A stretch of 38,438 nucleotides of DNA from Paracoccaceae bacterium. GTDB taxonomy: Bacteria; Pseudomonadota; Alphaproteobacteria; Rhodobacterales; Rhodobacteraceae. Positions 24,423-32,479 of this stretch are shown one piece after another. The position numbers and the translations under genes were made by a program. The stretch spans positions 1 through 38,438 of the forward strand of contig JALQUU010000026.1 in assembly GCA_023260655.1 (NCBI GenBank), read 5' to 3'. Numbering within the stretch: position 1 is the first letter of the stretch; the number at the start of each line of letters is the position of its first letter. The notes under the pieces were generated by a model that searched no databases, was not told where the DNA came from, and saw only the letters and a list, made by a program, of their open reading frames with translations.

Positions 24423-27320
24423 TCAGGCCAGTGCTTCGTCACACCGCCCGCAGGTGGCGTCGTGACTATGCGAGCCGACATCGGGCAAGATCTTCCAGCA
24501 GCGCTGGCACTTTTCGCCTTCGGCTTCTTTGAAGACCACAGCCACACCCGGAACATCCTCAAGCCGGAAAGCCTCCGACGGAGCAGCTTCACCCGATAGT
24601 TCCAGCGCCGAGGTGATGCAAACGTCGGTGAAATCTACGCTTGCGAGTGCCGAGCGGAGTTCTGCATCCTCGACATGAACGACCGGAGCCGCTTCCAAGG
24701 ACGCACCGATGACTTTCGCCGTTCGCTGGACTTCGAGCGCTGCCGTGACAACACGACGAGCCGCGCGGACCTTGGACCATTTGGCCGCGAGGGCCTCATT
24801 GCGCCATGCAAAGGGCGTTTCCGGAATATCGGTGAGGTGCACCGAGCTTTCCTCGCCCGGATAACGCTCGAGCCAGACCTCTTCCATGGTGAAGACGAGG
24901 ACCGGCGCGAGCCATGCGGTGAGGCGGTGGAAAAGGATATCCATCAAGGTGCGCGATGCGCGACGGCGGGCCGTATCACCGTCGCAATAGAGCGTGTCTT
25001 TGCGGATATCGAAGTAGAAGGCCGAGAGATCGACGGTCGCGAAGGTGAAGACCTCTTTGAACACACCTTGGAAGTCGTAAGCGGCGTAGCCTTTGCGCAC
25101 TTTCTCGTCGAGTTCTGCCAAACGGTGCAGAACCCAGCGTTCGAGTTCCGGCATGTCTTCCGGTGCCACGCGATCGGCTTCGGTGAAGTCCGGCAGCGAG
25201 CCCAAGAGGAAGCGCATGGTGTTGCGGAGGCGGCGGTAGCTATCGGCCACACCCTTAAGGATTTCTTTACCAATGCGCAGGTCGACCGTGTAGTCGGACT
25301 GGGCGACCCAGAGGCGCAGGATATCCGCGCCGTATTCGTCGATCACCTCTTGCGGCGCCACGGTATTGCCGAGCGATTTGGACATCTTGTTGCCCTTCTC
25401 GTCCAGCGTGAAGCCGTGCGTGAGCACGCCACGATACGGCGCGCGGCCGATTGTGCCGCAGGCTTGCAGCATCGAGGAGTGGAACCAGCCGCGGTGCTGG
25501 TCCGTGCCCTCTAGATATAGATCCGCCAAGCCATCGTCGGAGCCGTCTTCGCGATCGCGCAGAACGAAGGCGTGGGTCGATCCGGAATCGAACCAGACGT
25601 CGAGGATGTCAAACACCTGATTGTAGTCTTCCGAGTTGACGATGCCACCAAGGAACCGCTCTTTCGCGCCTTCGACATACCAACTATCAGCGCCTTCGGC
25701 TTCGAATGCCTCAACGATGCGCGCGTTCACTTCCGGATTGCGGAGAAGGAAGTCCGCATCCGTGGGCTTGGCGCCTTTCTTGGTGAAACAGGTGAGCGGA
25801 ACGCCCCATGCGCGCTGGCGCGAGAGCACCCAGTCAGGGCGCGCTTCGATCATCGAATAGAGGCGGTTGCGGCCGGTTTGCGGGGTCCATTGCACGAGTT
25901 GGTCAATGGAGGTCAGTGCCCGCTGGCGGATCGTTTTGCCGTAAGTGTCCTGACCGTCGCCCACTTCGCGGTCGATGGAGGCGAACCACTGCGGCGTATT
26001 ACGATAGATCACCGGGGCTTTGGAACGCCACGAGTGCGGATAGCTGTGCTTGAGCTTGGCTTTCCCGAAAAGCCCGCCCGCCAGAGCCATCGCCTTGATG
26101 TTCGAGACGTTGGCAGGGCCTTCCTTGCCATCGGGCAGGATGATGTGCTGGCCCGCGAAGAGCGGCAAGTCCTTACGATAGGAGCTGTCTTCGGTGACGT
26201 TATAGGTCATCGGCAAGCCGAACTTGAGGCCAAGCTGATAGTCGTCATCGCCGTGCGAGGGGGCGGTGTGCACGAAGCCCGTGCCTGCCTCTTCGGTCAC
26301 GTGGTCGCCGGGCAGCATGGGCACGTCATAGTCCCACTCGCCTTCGCCACCTTCGATCCCGCGATACGGGTGGGCGAGGATCATGCCTTCGAGCGCAGAT
26401 GCCTCGACATCGCCGACTTTCTCGAAGGCGGTTACGCGGACGCCTGCCATCACGCTTTCAGCAAGCGAATTGGCCAGAAGAACGACTTCTCCGGGTTTTG
26501 CCGTCGAGTGCTCGTGCACTTCGGTCACACGGTAGAGGCCGTAGGAGAACGACGGGCCAAAGGCCACGGCGCGGTTTTGCGGGATGGTCCAGGGGGTCGT
26601 TGTCCAGATGACGACCGAGTAGTCCTCGGCGGAAACCTTCTCGCCACCCGAAACCGGCTTGAAGCGCACCCAGACCTGATGGCTGGTGTGATCGTGATAC
26701 TCGACCTCGGCTTCCGCCAGAGCGGTTTTTTCCACGGGCGACCACATCACCGGCTTCGAGCCCTGATAGAGCGTACCAGTCATGAGGAACTTCATGAATT
26801 CTTCCGCGATCACGCGCTCGGCGTGGAAGTTCATGGTGAGGTAAGGGTCGGCCCAATTGCCGGTGATGCCGAGGCGCTTGAATTCCTCGCGCTGCACATC
26901 GATCCAGCCTTCGGCGAATTTGCGGCATTCCTGACGGAAGGCGACGATATCCACCTCGTCCTTGTTCAGGCCCTTGGCGCGGTATTGCTCTTCGATTTTC
27001 CATTCAATCGGAAGACCGTGGCAATCCCAGCCCGGGATATAGCGCGCGTCGCGGCCCAGCATCTGCTGCGAGCGGACGATGAAGTCCTTCAGGATCTTGT
27101 TCAGCGCGTGGCCGATGTGCAGGTGGCCGTTCGCATATGGCGGGCCATCGTGCAGGGTGAACGGTGCGCGGTTGGTTTCGGTGCGGAGCTTGTCGTAGAC
27201 ACCGATCTTGGCCCAACGATCCAGCCAAGCAGGCTCGCGCTGCGGCAGGCCCGCGCGCATCGGGAATTCGGTTTTCGGCAGGTTCAGCGTGTCTTTATAA
27301 TCAGTAGTGTCGGCGCACAT
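24423..27320 (-). CDS. ileS: Isoleucyl-tRNA synthetase
   Basis: IleS charges tRNA-Ile and edits misactivated valine. The 965-residue class I enzyme has the HIGH motif at residues 68-71 (NGHLHIGHALNKILKDF). The CP1 editing domain follows, with GTGFVHTAPSHGDDDYQLG. KMSKSLGN is near residue 645. The C-terminal zinc site CQRCW...CGRC is near the end, so this is the bacterial-type (IleS1) enzyme with its zinc knuckle. The ATG at 27320 has AAGGACG about 8 nt upstream. No T-box leader is seen in the 222 bp before it. It is a single-gene transcript facing the MATE gene. Confidence 0.98.
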   Translation of the reverse strand: MCADTTDYKDTLNLPKTEFPMRAGLPQREPAWLDRWAKIGVYDKLRTETNRAPFTLHDGPPYANGHLHIGHALNKILKDFIVRSQQMLGRDARYIPGWDCHGLPIEWKIEEQYRAKGLNKDEVDIVAFRQECRKFAEGWIDVQREEFKRLGITGNWADPYLTMNFHAERVIAEEFMKFLMTGTLYQGSKPVMWSPVEKTALAEAEVEYHDHTSHQVWVRFKPVSGGEKVSAEDYSVVIWTTTPWTIPQNRAVAFGPSFSYGLYRVTEVHEHSTAKPGEVVLLANSLAESVMAGVRVTAFEKVGDVEASALEGMILAHPYRGIEGGEGEWDYDVPMLPGDHVTEEAGTGFVHTAPSHGDDDYQLGLKFGLPMTYNVTEDSSYRKDLPLFAGQHIILPDGKEGPANVSNIKAMALAGGLFGKAKLKHSYPHSWRSKAPVIYRNTPQWFASIDREVGDGQDTYGKTIRQRALTSIDQLVQWTPQTGRNRLYSMIEARPDWVLSRQRAWGVPLTCFTKKGAKPTDADFLLRNPEVNARIVEAFEAEGADSWYVEGAKERFLGGIVNSEDYNQVFDILDVWFDSGSTHAFVLRDREDGSDDGLADLYLEGTDQHRGWFHSSMLQACGTIGRAPYRGVLTHGFTLDEKGNKMSKSLGNTVAPQEVIDEYGADILRLWVAQSDYTVDLRIGKEILKGVADSYRRLRNTMRFLLGSLPDFTEADRVAPEDMPELERWVLHRLAELDEKVRKGYAAYDFQGVFKEVFTFATVDLSAFYFDIRKDTLYCDGDTARRRASRTLMDILFHRLTAWLAPVLVFTMEEVWLERYPGEESSVHLTDIPETPFAWRNEALAAKWSKVRAARRVVTAALEVQRTAKVIGASLEAAPVVHVEDAELRSALASVDFTDVCITSALELSGEAAPSEAFRLEDVPGVAVVFKEAEGEKCQRCWKILPDVGSHSHDATCGRCDEALA

Positions 27321-27542
27321 CTGAGGCGTCCTTCATTCATTCGGGAATTTTGGGGGCAGGTTCGGCGCGGTAGCCCATGCGCCTTGTCCCGGCGCCTGAA
27401 CAGTCAGAACGCCGGGCCGGTAATTCGAATGATGTGCGAAAACCGGACTGTCATGGGGGCCTTATAGGCTTGAGGGCAAAGCGCGTCCAGAGGGACAGAA
27501 AAGCGCATTGTGAAGCCGGCTCGTGAGGGGCATAACTAGGGC

Positions 27543-27956
27543 ATGACCGTTTCCGCACTCCCTCCGAAATTCGAGATCACACGGGAAGAGATCGCCCGTG
27601 TCGTTGCGGCCTTTTATGCGATGGTGCGCGAGCATCCGGGGCTGGGGCCGGTATTCGCGGTGCATGTCGAGGATTGGCCCCCGCACGAGGAAAAGATCAC
27701 CCGCTTCTGGGCCAATGCCATTCTGGGCGAACGCAGCTACGATGGCAGCCCGATGCAAGCCCATCTCGAAGCAGGCAATGTGCGCCCCGGCATGTTCGAG
27801 ACATGGCTGGGCGTGTTTGATCTGGTTCTGCGGCTGGAATTGCGGCCCGAGCAGGCGGCGTCGTGGTCTGCCCTGGCGCACCGGATCGGGCGGAGCCTGC
27901 GCGCGGGCGTGACGGAGCGCAACCAAGGGCCGGGCGGCGTGCCGTTTCTGCGCTAA
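27543..27956 (+). CDS. Group III truncated haemoglobin
   Basis: A 137-residue TrHb3 protein. The family pattern is clear: EEIARVVAAFYAMVREHPGLGPVFAVHV, then DWPPHEEKITRFWANAIL, then YDGSPMQAHLEAGN, where the His of MQAHLE is the proximal haem ligand. The pre-F region and the C-terminal helices are complete, matching the usual 130-140 residues. Group III globins bind oxygen and NO with high affinity; roles in microaerobic or NO stress are known for a few members (Campylobacter Ctb) but not settled generally. It is a single gene, divergent from ileS by 222 bp and convergent with the Hint gene. Confidence 0.88.
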   Translation: MTVSALPPKFEITREEIARVVAAFYAMVREHPGLGPVFAVHVEDWPPHEEKITRFWANAILGERSYDGSPMQAHLEAGNVRPGMFETWLGVFDLVLRLELRPEQAASWSALAHRIGRSLRAGVTERNQGPGGVPFLR

Positions 27957-28027
27957 ACGCGCGAGGCGACGCATCGGGATGATGCGCCGCTGGCCGCGAA
28001 GCTAACTGCTGGTCTGGGGGCGTTAGG

Positions 28028-28690
28028 TTAAGCTACGGCGGCGATCCGATGCGCGGGCGCGAGCGCGGCACCGAATTCTTTGGCGATGGAATTGGCTATG
28101 TGGCGGACTGCAGGCAGGGCCGGACGCAGGTAGTAGCGGCGCTCCTGAATGCGGAAGAGGTCGATCACGATGTCGGCTTCGGCGGGGCAATGGAACATGG
28201 CGCCGGAGTTCGAGAACACGATCTGCTCTTCTTCGAAGAAGAGGGTGATCTGCTGGATGTCCATTTCCGGGCGGCGGCGCTCGATGCCAAGGAGGCCGAC
28301 GAGAGCTTGTGCGGGGATCGGTGCGAAGGCGTCGCCGGTGACCGCTTCGGCGGCATCGTTCTCGATCACGACGAGCTGCTCGGGGAGGAGCCACAGCTCG
28401 GTCTGGTTGCCGATGGCGCCAGCGGGAACGTACACCGGCCAGTTTTCGGGGTTCACTGCCATCTGCGCAACCGTCACCACTTCGGACTGCACACGGACAA
28501 CCGGCTTGAGGCCTTCGTCGAAGGTGAGCACTTCGTCACCTACCGTGATCGCTTCCACCAAACGCCAGCCCAATTTGGTGGCCACTTTCGTGCCGGAAAC
28601 CAAACCCGTCAGCGAGAGACGCAGACCGCCATCGAAAGCAGCGGAAGTGTCGAACATGCGAGCGGCGGGCTTTGCGGTGTAGCGGTTCAT
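28028..28690 (-). CDS. Hint (hedgehog/intein)-domain protein, lacking the splicing cysteine
   Basis: A 220-residue protein whose residues ~23-150 form a Hint fold: LSLTGLVSGTKVATKLGWRL, VEAITVGDEVLTFDEGLKPV, and VPAGAIGNQTELWLLPEQLVVI. Rhodobacterales carry many such stand-alone proteins of unknown role. Active Hint domains begin Cys-Phe-x-x-Gly-Thr; here the equivalent is Gly29-Leu-Val-Ser-Gly-Thr, so the nucleophile is absent and self-cleavage by the usual N-S shift is not expected. There is no signal peptide. AGGGGACG lies upstream of the ATG. It is a single gene, 185 bp after the sulfotransferase gene and convergent with the haemoglobin gene. Confidence 0.8.
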   Translation of the reverse strand: MNRYTAKPAARMFDTSAAFDGGLRLSLTGLVSGTKVATKLGWRLVEAITVGDEVLTFDEGLKPVVRVQSEVVTVAQMAVNPENWPVYVPAGAIGNQTELWLLPEQLVVIENDAAEAVTGDAFAPIPAQALVGLLGIERRRPEMDIQQITLFFEEEQIVFSNSGAMFHCPAEADIVIDLFRIQERRYYLRPALPAVRHIANSIAKEFGAALAPAHRIAAVA

Positions 28691-28875
28691 TTCATCGTCC
28701 CCTTGGTGGCAGCGTCTGGGTTTCAGTGTTTAGCGACAAGGCCACATGACGTGATTCCAAGGACGATGATTGGCCCAGAAAGAGGCGAGATTCGGGCATT
28801 GTTCACGACTGGGCCGCAACATCGCGGAATGGTCATGATTGGTTTCATCTTTTGGGGTAATTTGGGGGTGAATTA

Positions 28876-29529
28876 TCAACCCTCGAAGGAGTAGCCGAAG
28901 CGGCTGACATCTTCGGAGCAGATTTCAGCCACTTTCCGAGCCTGCGATTCGGAAAAATATGACCACCAGTCTTTTTTGCGCTCGGACGTGTTCTCGTGAG
29001 GCATGACAAGGCCGAAACCGAGATGGGCAAAGAGGGGCTCGGCGTCTTCGGCGAAGTTTTCAAGGCGGATGTAGAGGGAAGCCCGCTCAACGCCGCTTGC
29101 ATCTGTCAGATACCGGCGAGCGGGCCATGCCTTCATCGCCTCGCCCACATCGGGGTTCATCACAAAGCTGCCAAAATCAAGCGTTTGGGCCAGCCGCACT
29201 TGCGGGTAGTCGAAACTCTGGGCGCGCAGCCAATGGTAATAGCTGACGAGGCGGTCCCATGGATTGCGGACGAGCGCGAAGCAGAAACTCTCCTTGATGA
29301 GGGATTGCGGCACAGCACCTGCAATGTCTGCAAGGGTCGAATGCTTCCAAAGGCGCCCTTGCGCGGGAGGCAAGGCTTTCCACTTGCTACGCCGCTTAAC
29401 AGCCTTCGGCGTGTCTCCGAGCATCAAGTCATCTTTCATGGCGCGCTCTTCCAGCGCCGAGGCGAGCGAGGTGCCGCCCGTTTTGGGTATATGAGCAAAA
29501 ATGATTTTGCGGCCGGGGGAAATATACAT
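28876..29529 (-). CDS. Sulfotransferase family 2-like protein
   Basis: A 217-residue PAPS-dependent sulfotransferase candidate. The 5'-phosphosulfate loop is PKTGGTSLASALEE (residues ~15-28). The 3'-phosphate motif is FALVRNPWDRLVSYYHWLRAQ (~83-103), as in sulfotransferase family 2 proteins that modify sugars in cell-surface polysaccharide. The C-terminal half is weakly conserved (YIRLENFAEDAEPLFAHLGF). No signal peptide or membrane helix is visible, so it is cytoplasmic. No good ribosome-binding site precedes the ATG. No polysaccharide genes are nearby, so the acceptor is unknown. Confidence 0.82.
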   Translation of the reverse strand: MYISPGRKIIFAHIPKTGGTSLASALEERAMKDDLMLGDTPKAVKRRSKWKALPPAQGRLWKHSTLADIAGAVPQSLIKESFCFALVRNPWDRLVSYYHWLRAQSFDYPQVRLAQTLDFGSFVMNPDVGEAMKAWPARRYLTDASGVERASLYIRLENFAEDAEPLFAHLGFGLVMPHENTSERKKDWWSYFSESQARKVAEICSEDVSRFGYSFEG

Positions 29530-29686
29530 GCCGCGAGACTATGACGGGCGCGGCTGTTTCGCCAGCCTCGCCTAGCATCACGAAGCGCGACTATCCGCCC
29601 TGATTGCCATGCGTTCCGCCTCTTCCCTTTACTTCCTCTCCGGAAATATCTTTACCGGACTGAGCATCGGAACAAGGGAGGCGACG

Positions 29687-31312
29687 ATGGGCTGGATGGC
29701 AGATGAAACGGGGCTGGGAAAATGCGCGGCGAACTATGTGCCTCTCACGCCGTTGTCGTTCCTCGATCGCGCCAAGGGCATCTACACCAACGAGCTGGCC
29801 GTCGTTTATGGTGCACATCGCAAGACCTATGCCGAGTATCATGAGCGCGTAACGCGCTTGGCTTCGGCCTTGGTGAAGGCCGGGGTTAAACCCGGCGATG
29901 TGGTGGCAACGCTCCTGCCGAATATCCCCGCCCAAGCCGAAGCGCATTTCGGTGTGCCCGCCTGCGGTGCGGTTCTCAACACGATCAACACGCGCCTCGA
30001 AGCAGACACTGTGGCCTATATCCTCGACCATGGCGAAGCGAAGGTGCTTTTGTGCGATCCGCAATTCCTGCCGATGGCCGCAGAGGCGATGGAGCGTATG
30101 AGCGGGCCTGCGCCCCTCGTTATCGAAGTCCCCGACGATCATGCCGGCGTGCACGGCCATGGGCATTACCAGCAATACGAAGACTTCCTTGCGACCGGAG
30201 ACGCGGATTTCGAATGGATCCGCCCTGAGGACGAATGGGAGTCCATCGCGCTGAACTACACCTCCGGCACCACCGGGCGGCCGAAGGGCGTGGTTTACCA
30301 TCACCGCGGCGCTTATCTGAATGCGATGGGGCAGGTTCTGTCGTGGCGGATCACGCTGCGCCCGAAATACCTGACCATCGTACCGCTCTTCCACTGCAAC
30401 GGCTGGTGCCACACGTGGATGATGCCTGCTGTGGGCGGGACTGTGGTTTGCTGCCGCGATATCACCGCGAAGAACATCTTCGACGCCATCGCCGACGAGG
30501 GCGTGACCCATTTCGGTGGTGCGCCCATCGTGCTGAATACCTTGGTGAACGCGCCAGCCGCGCAGCGCCGCGAGTTCTCGCAGACGGTGGAAGTGTTCAC
30601 TGCAGGCGCACCGCCCGCTCCGGCGACGCTGGCTAAGATCGAGCCGATGGGCTTCAACATCACCCAGGTTTACGGCCTGACCGAAACCTACGGGCCCGCC
30701 ACGGAATGCACCTGGGGCCCGCAGTGGGACGAGTTGGAAGGCGATGCGCGTGCTGCCATTAAGGCGCGCCAAGGCGTTTCGATGCCGTTTATGGAAGGCG
30801 TTGCCGTGATGGATGCCGATATGAACGCCATCACTATGGACGGCAAGGAACAGGGCGAGGTCATGTTCCGCGGTAATGGCGTGATGAAAGGCTATCTGAA
30901 GAACCCTGAGGCGACTGCGGAGGCCTTCAAGGGTGGGTGGTTCCATTCCGGGGATATCGCGCTCCAGCATCCGGACACCTACCTCCAGATCGCGGACCGC
31001 GCGAAGGACATCATCATTTCCGGTGGCGAGAACATTTCTTCGGTCGAGGTGGAAGGCGTGCTGATGGCGCATCCCGATGTGCTTCTCTGCGCCGTTGTGG
31101 CCAAGCCCGACGAAAAATGGGGCGAAGTGCCTTGCGCTTTCGTCGAGTTGAAAGACGGCCACTCGGCAGATGAAGCGAGCCTCATCAGCTTCGCGCGCGA
31201 GCGCTTGGCGGGGTTCAAGACTCCGAAAAAGGTGGTTTTCCAAGAGCTTCCCAAGACCTCGACGGGCAAGATCCAGAAGTTCGAGCTGCGGAAAGTGGCA
31301 AAGGGGCTGTGA
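29687..31312 (+). CDS. Acyl-CoA ligase, DmdB-like (AMP-forming)
   Basis: A 541-residue ANL-superfamily enzyme that forms acyl-CoA via acyl-AMP. The P-loop is YTSGTTGRPKG (191-201). FHCNGWCHTWMMPAVGGT holds His236 and Trp240, equivalent to residues reported important in DmdB of Ruegeria. VYGLTETYGP is the adenine-binding motif, GWFHSGDIA carries the ribose-binding Asp, and the C-terminal Lys lies in TSTGKIQKFELR. DmdB activates 3-methylmercaptopropionate; relatives accept short/medium fatty acids. The start at 29687 (MGWMADETGLGKC) has GGGAGG upstream and is preferred over an in-frame ATG at 29609. It may feed the dehydrogenases at 17.8-20.8 kb. Confidence 0.9.
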   Translation: MGWMADETGLGKCAANYVPLTPLSFLDRAKGIYTNELAVVYGAHRKTYAEYHERVTRLASALVKAGVKPGDVVATLLPNIPAQAEAHFGVPACGAVLNTINTRLEADTVAYILDHGEAKVLLCDPQFLPMAAEAMERMSGPAPLVIEVPDDHAGVHGHGHYQQYEDFLATGDADFEWIRPEDEWESIALNYTSGTTGRPKGVVYHHRGAYLNAMGQVLSWRITLRPKYLTIVPLFHCNGWCHTWMMPAVGGTVVCCRDITAKNIFDAIADEGVTHFGGAPIVLNTLVNAPAAQRREFSQTVEVFTAGAPPAPATLAKIEPMGFNITQVYGLTETYGPATECTWGPQWDELEGDARAAIKARQGVSMPFMEGVAVMDADMNAITMDGKEQGEVMFRGNGVMKGYLKNPEATAEAFKGGWFHSGDIALQHPDTYLQIADRAKDIIISGGENISSVEVEGVLMAHPDVLLCAVVAKPDEKWGEVPCAFVELKDGHSADEASLISFARERLAGFKTPKKVVFQELPKTSTGKIQKFELRKVAKGL

Positions 31313-31324
31313 TCCGGCCCCTTT
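31300..31324 (+). terminator. Possible terminator over the ligase stop codon
   Basis: AAAGGGGC (31300-31307) and GCCCCTTT (31317-31324) are perfect 8-bp arms with a 9-nt loop containing the TGA stop. Only three T residues close the stem, so it may be a weak terminator or a 3'-end stabiliser. Confidence 0.5.
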
Positions 31325-31434
31325 AACTGCGACGCAAAAGGGTGGAGCGCCTCGTCGCGTGCGGGTGTTTTGTTGCCCCTCTCCCGTATGACTGGTAATC
31401 TTGACTAAAGAAACAAGGCAGAGCAGCGGCCTGA

Positions 31435-32463
31435 ATGACAGCGCTTAACCAATATCAGCGCCTTGAAGGGACAGCCCTTTGGCGTGCCTCTCCCGATGAT
31501 CAGCGTCGGGAGGTCATCGTATCGCTTGGCGATGCGACGATTGTGATCACGGACATGTCGGATCGGGCATTGGCGCATTGGTCCATCGCGGCGGTGGAGC
31601 GCGCCAATCCGGGCGGGACGCCTGCTGTTTACCATCCCGACGGCGACCCCGGCGAAACGCTGGAATTCACCGAAGACGCTTCTGACATGGTGGCGGCAAT
31701 CGAGAAGCTCCGCCAAGCCATTGCGCGGCGGCGACCGAAGCCCGGGCGGCTGCGGCTTTACAGCTTTCTGACGATCCTTGCGGGGATCGGGGCGCTCGGG
31801 GTGTTCTGGCTGCCCGAGGCCCTGGTGAAGCACACGCTTTCGGTTGTGCCCCTTTCGAAGCGCGTGTCGCTGGGCGAGGAAATCGTCAAGGAAATGCGGC
31901 GGTTCACCGGGCCTAAATGCTCGGAAAGTGCGGCCTATCCGGCGCTGTCCCGGTTGGCAAATCGGTTGCCCGATCTCGACGGTCAGCCCCAGACGCTTCT
32001 GGTATTTTCCTCCGGAATCAACGGTGTGCGGGCGTTGCCGGGCAATACGATGCTCATCGACAGTCGGCTTATCCAGAACGAGGACGGGCCCGATGTTTTG
32101 GCCGGGAACATGCTCGCGGCCTATGTCGCGAAGGGTAAGAAACGCCCGTTGGAAACGCTTTTGGAAGGCGTGGGTATCGTCTCGACCTTCCGGCTTCTGA
32201 CGACGGGAAGTTTGCCCGCCGAAGATATTCGAAAAGAAGCCGAGGCGCTGCTGGCGGCCCCTGCCGCGCCGTTGGATACCGAAGCTTTGATCGAGACCTT
32301 CAAGCGTTACGACATCCGCTCAACCCCCTTCGCGGAATGGCTTCCGCAAAGCGAACCGGCGCGCAACACATTGACAATAAAGGAACCTTTCCCGGACACC
32401 GCCCCCACTCCAATTCTGGAAGACGCGGATTGGGTGCGCTTGCAAGGTATCTGCGGCGGCTGA
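31435..32463 (+). CDS. Membrane protein resembling an inactive M48-type peptidase
   Basis: A 342-residue protein. Residues 1-100 are soluble and unassigned. One membrane segment, YSFLTILAGIGALGVFWL, lies at about 109-126, and a C-terminal domain follows. That domain contains NGVRALPGNTMLIDSRLIQ (196-214), a close match to the strand before the active site of M48 metallopeptidases (NAFALPGG-type). The next helix reads DVLAGNMLAAYVAKGKKRP. Where M48 enzymes have HExxH, this has Ala228-Ala-Tyr-Val-Ala232, so no zinc site remains. It is probably a non-catalytic homologue; its partner is unknown. It is co-directional with the ligase gene (122-bp gap) and ends in a strong terminator. Confidence 0.75.
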   Translation: MTALNQYQRLEGTALWRASPDDQRREVIVSLGDATIVITDMSDRALAHWSIAAVERANPGGTPAVYHPDGDPGETLEFTEDASDMVAAIEKLRQAIARRRPKPGRLRLYSFLTILAGIGALGVFWLPEALVKHTLSVVPLSKRVSLGEEIVKEMRRFTGPKCSESAAYPALSRLANRLPDLDGQPQTLLVFSSGINGVRALPGNTMLIDSRLIQNEDGPDVLAGNMLAAYVAKGKKRPLETLLEGVGIVSTFRLLTTGSLPAEDIRKEAEALLAAPAAPLDTEALIETFKRYDIRSTPFAEWLPQSEPARNTLTIKEPFPDTAPTPILEDADWVRLQGICGG

Positions 32464-32479
32464 ACCGCCGCAGGTTTTT
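32451..32479 (+). terminator. Rho-independent terminator after the M48-like gene
   Basis: CTGCGGCGG (32451-32459) and CCGCCGCAG (32465-32473) are perfect 9-bp arms with loop CTGAA, followed by GTTTTT. The stem begins inside the last codons of the gene and the T run reaches the stop of the convergent SPOR gene, so both share this short junction. Confidence 0.9.

Noticed and set aside
25572-27467. A 631-codon plus-strand frame opposite ileS
   Set aside because: It is complementary to conserved ileS codons and runs into the intergenic region without any motif.
29591-31243. A 550-codon minus-strand frame opposite the acyl-CoA ligase
   Set aside because: The plus strand has a complete ANL-family enzyme with a GGGAGG site; the minus frame has shadow composition.
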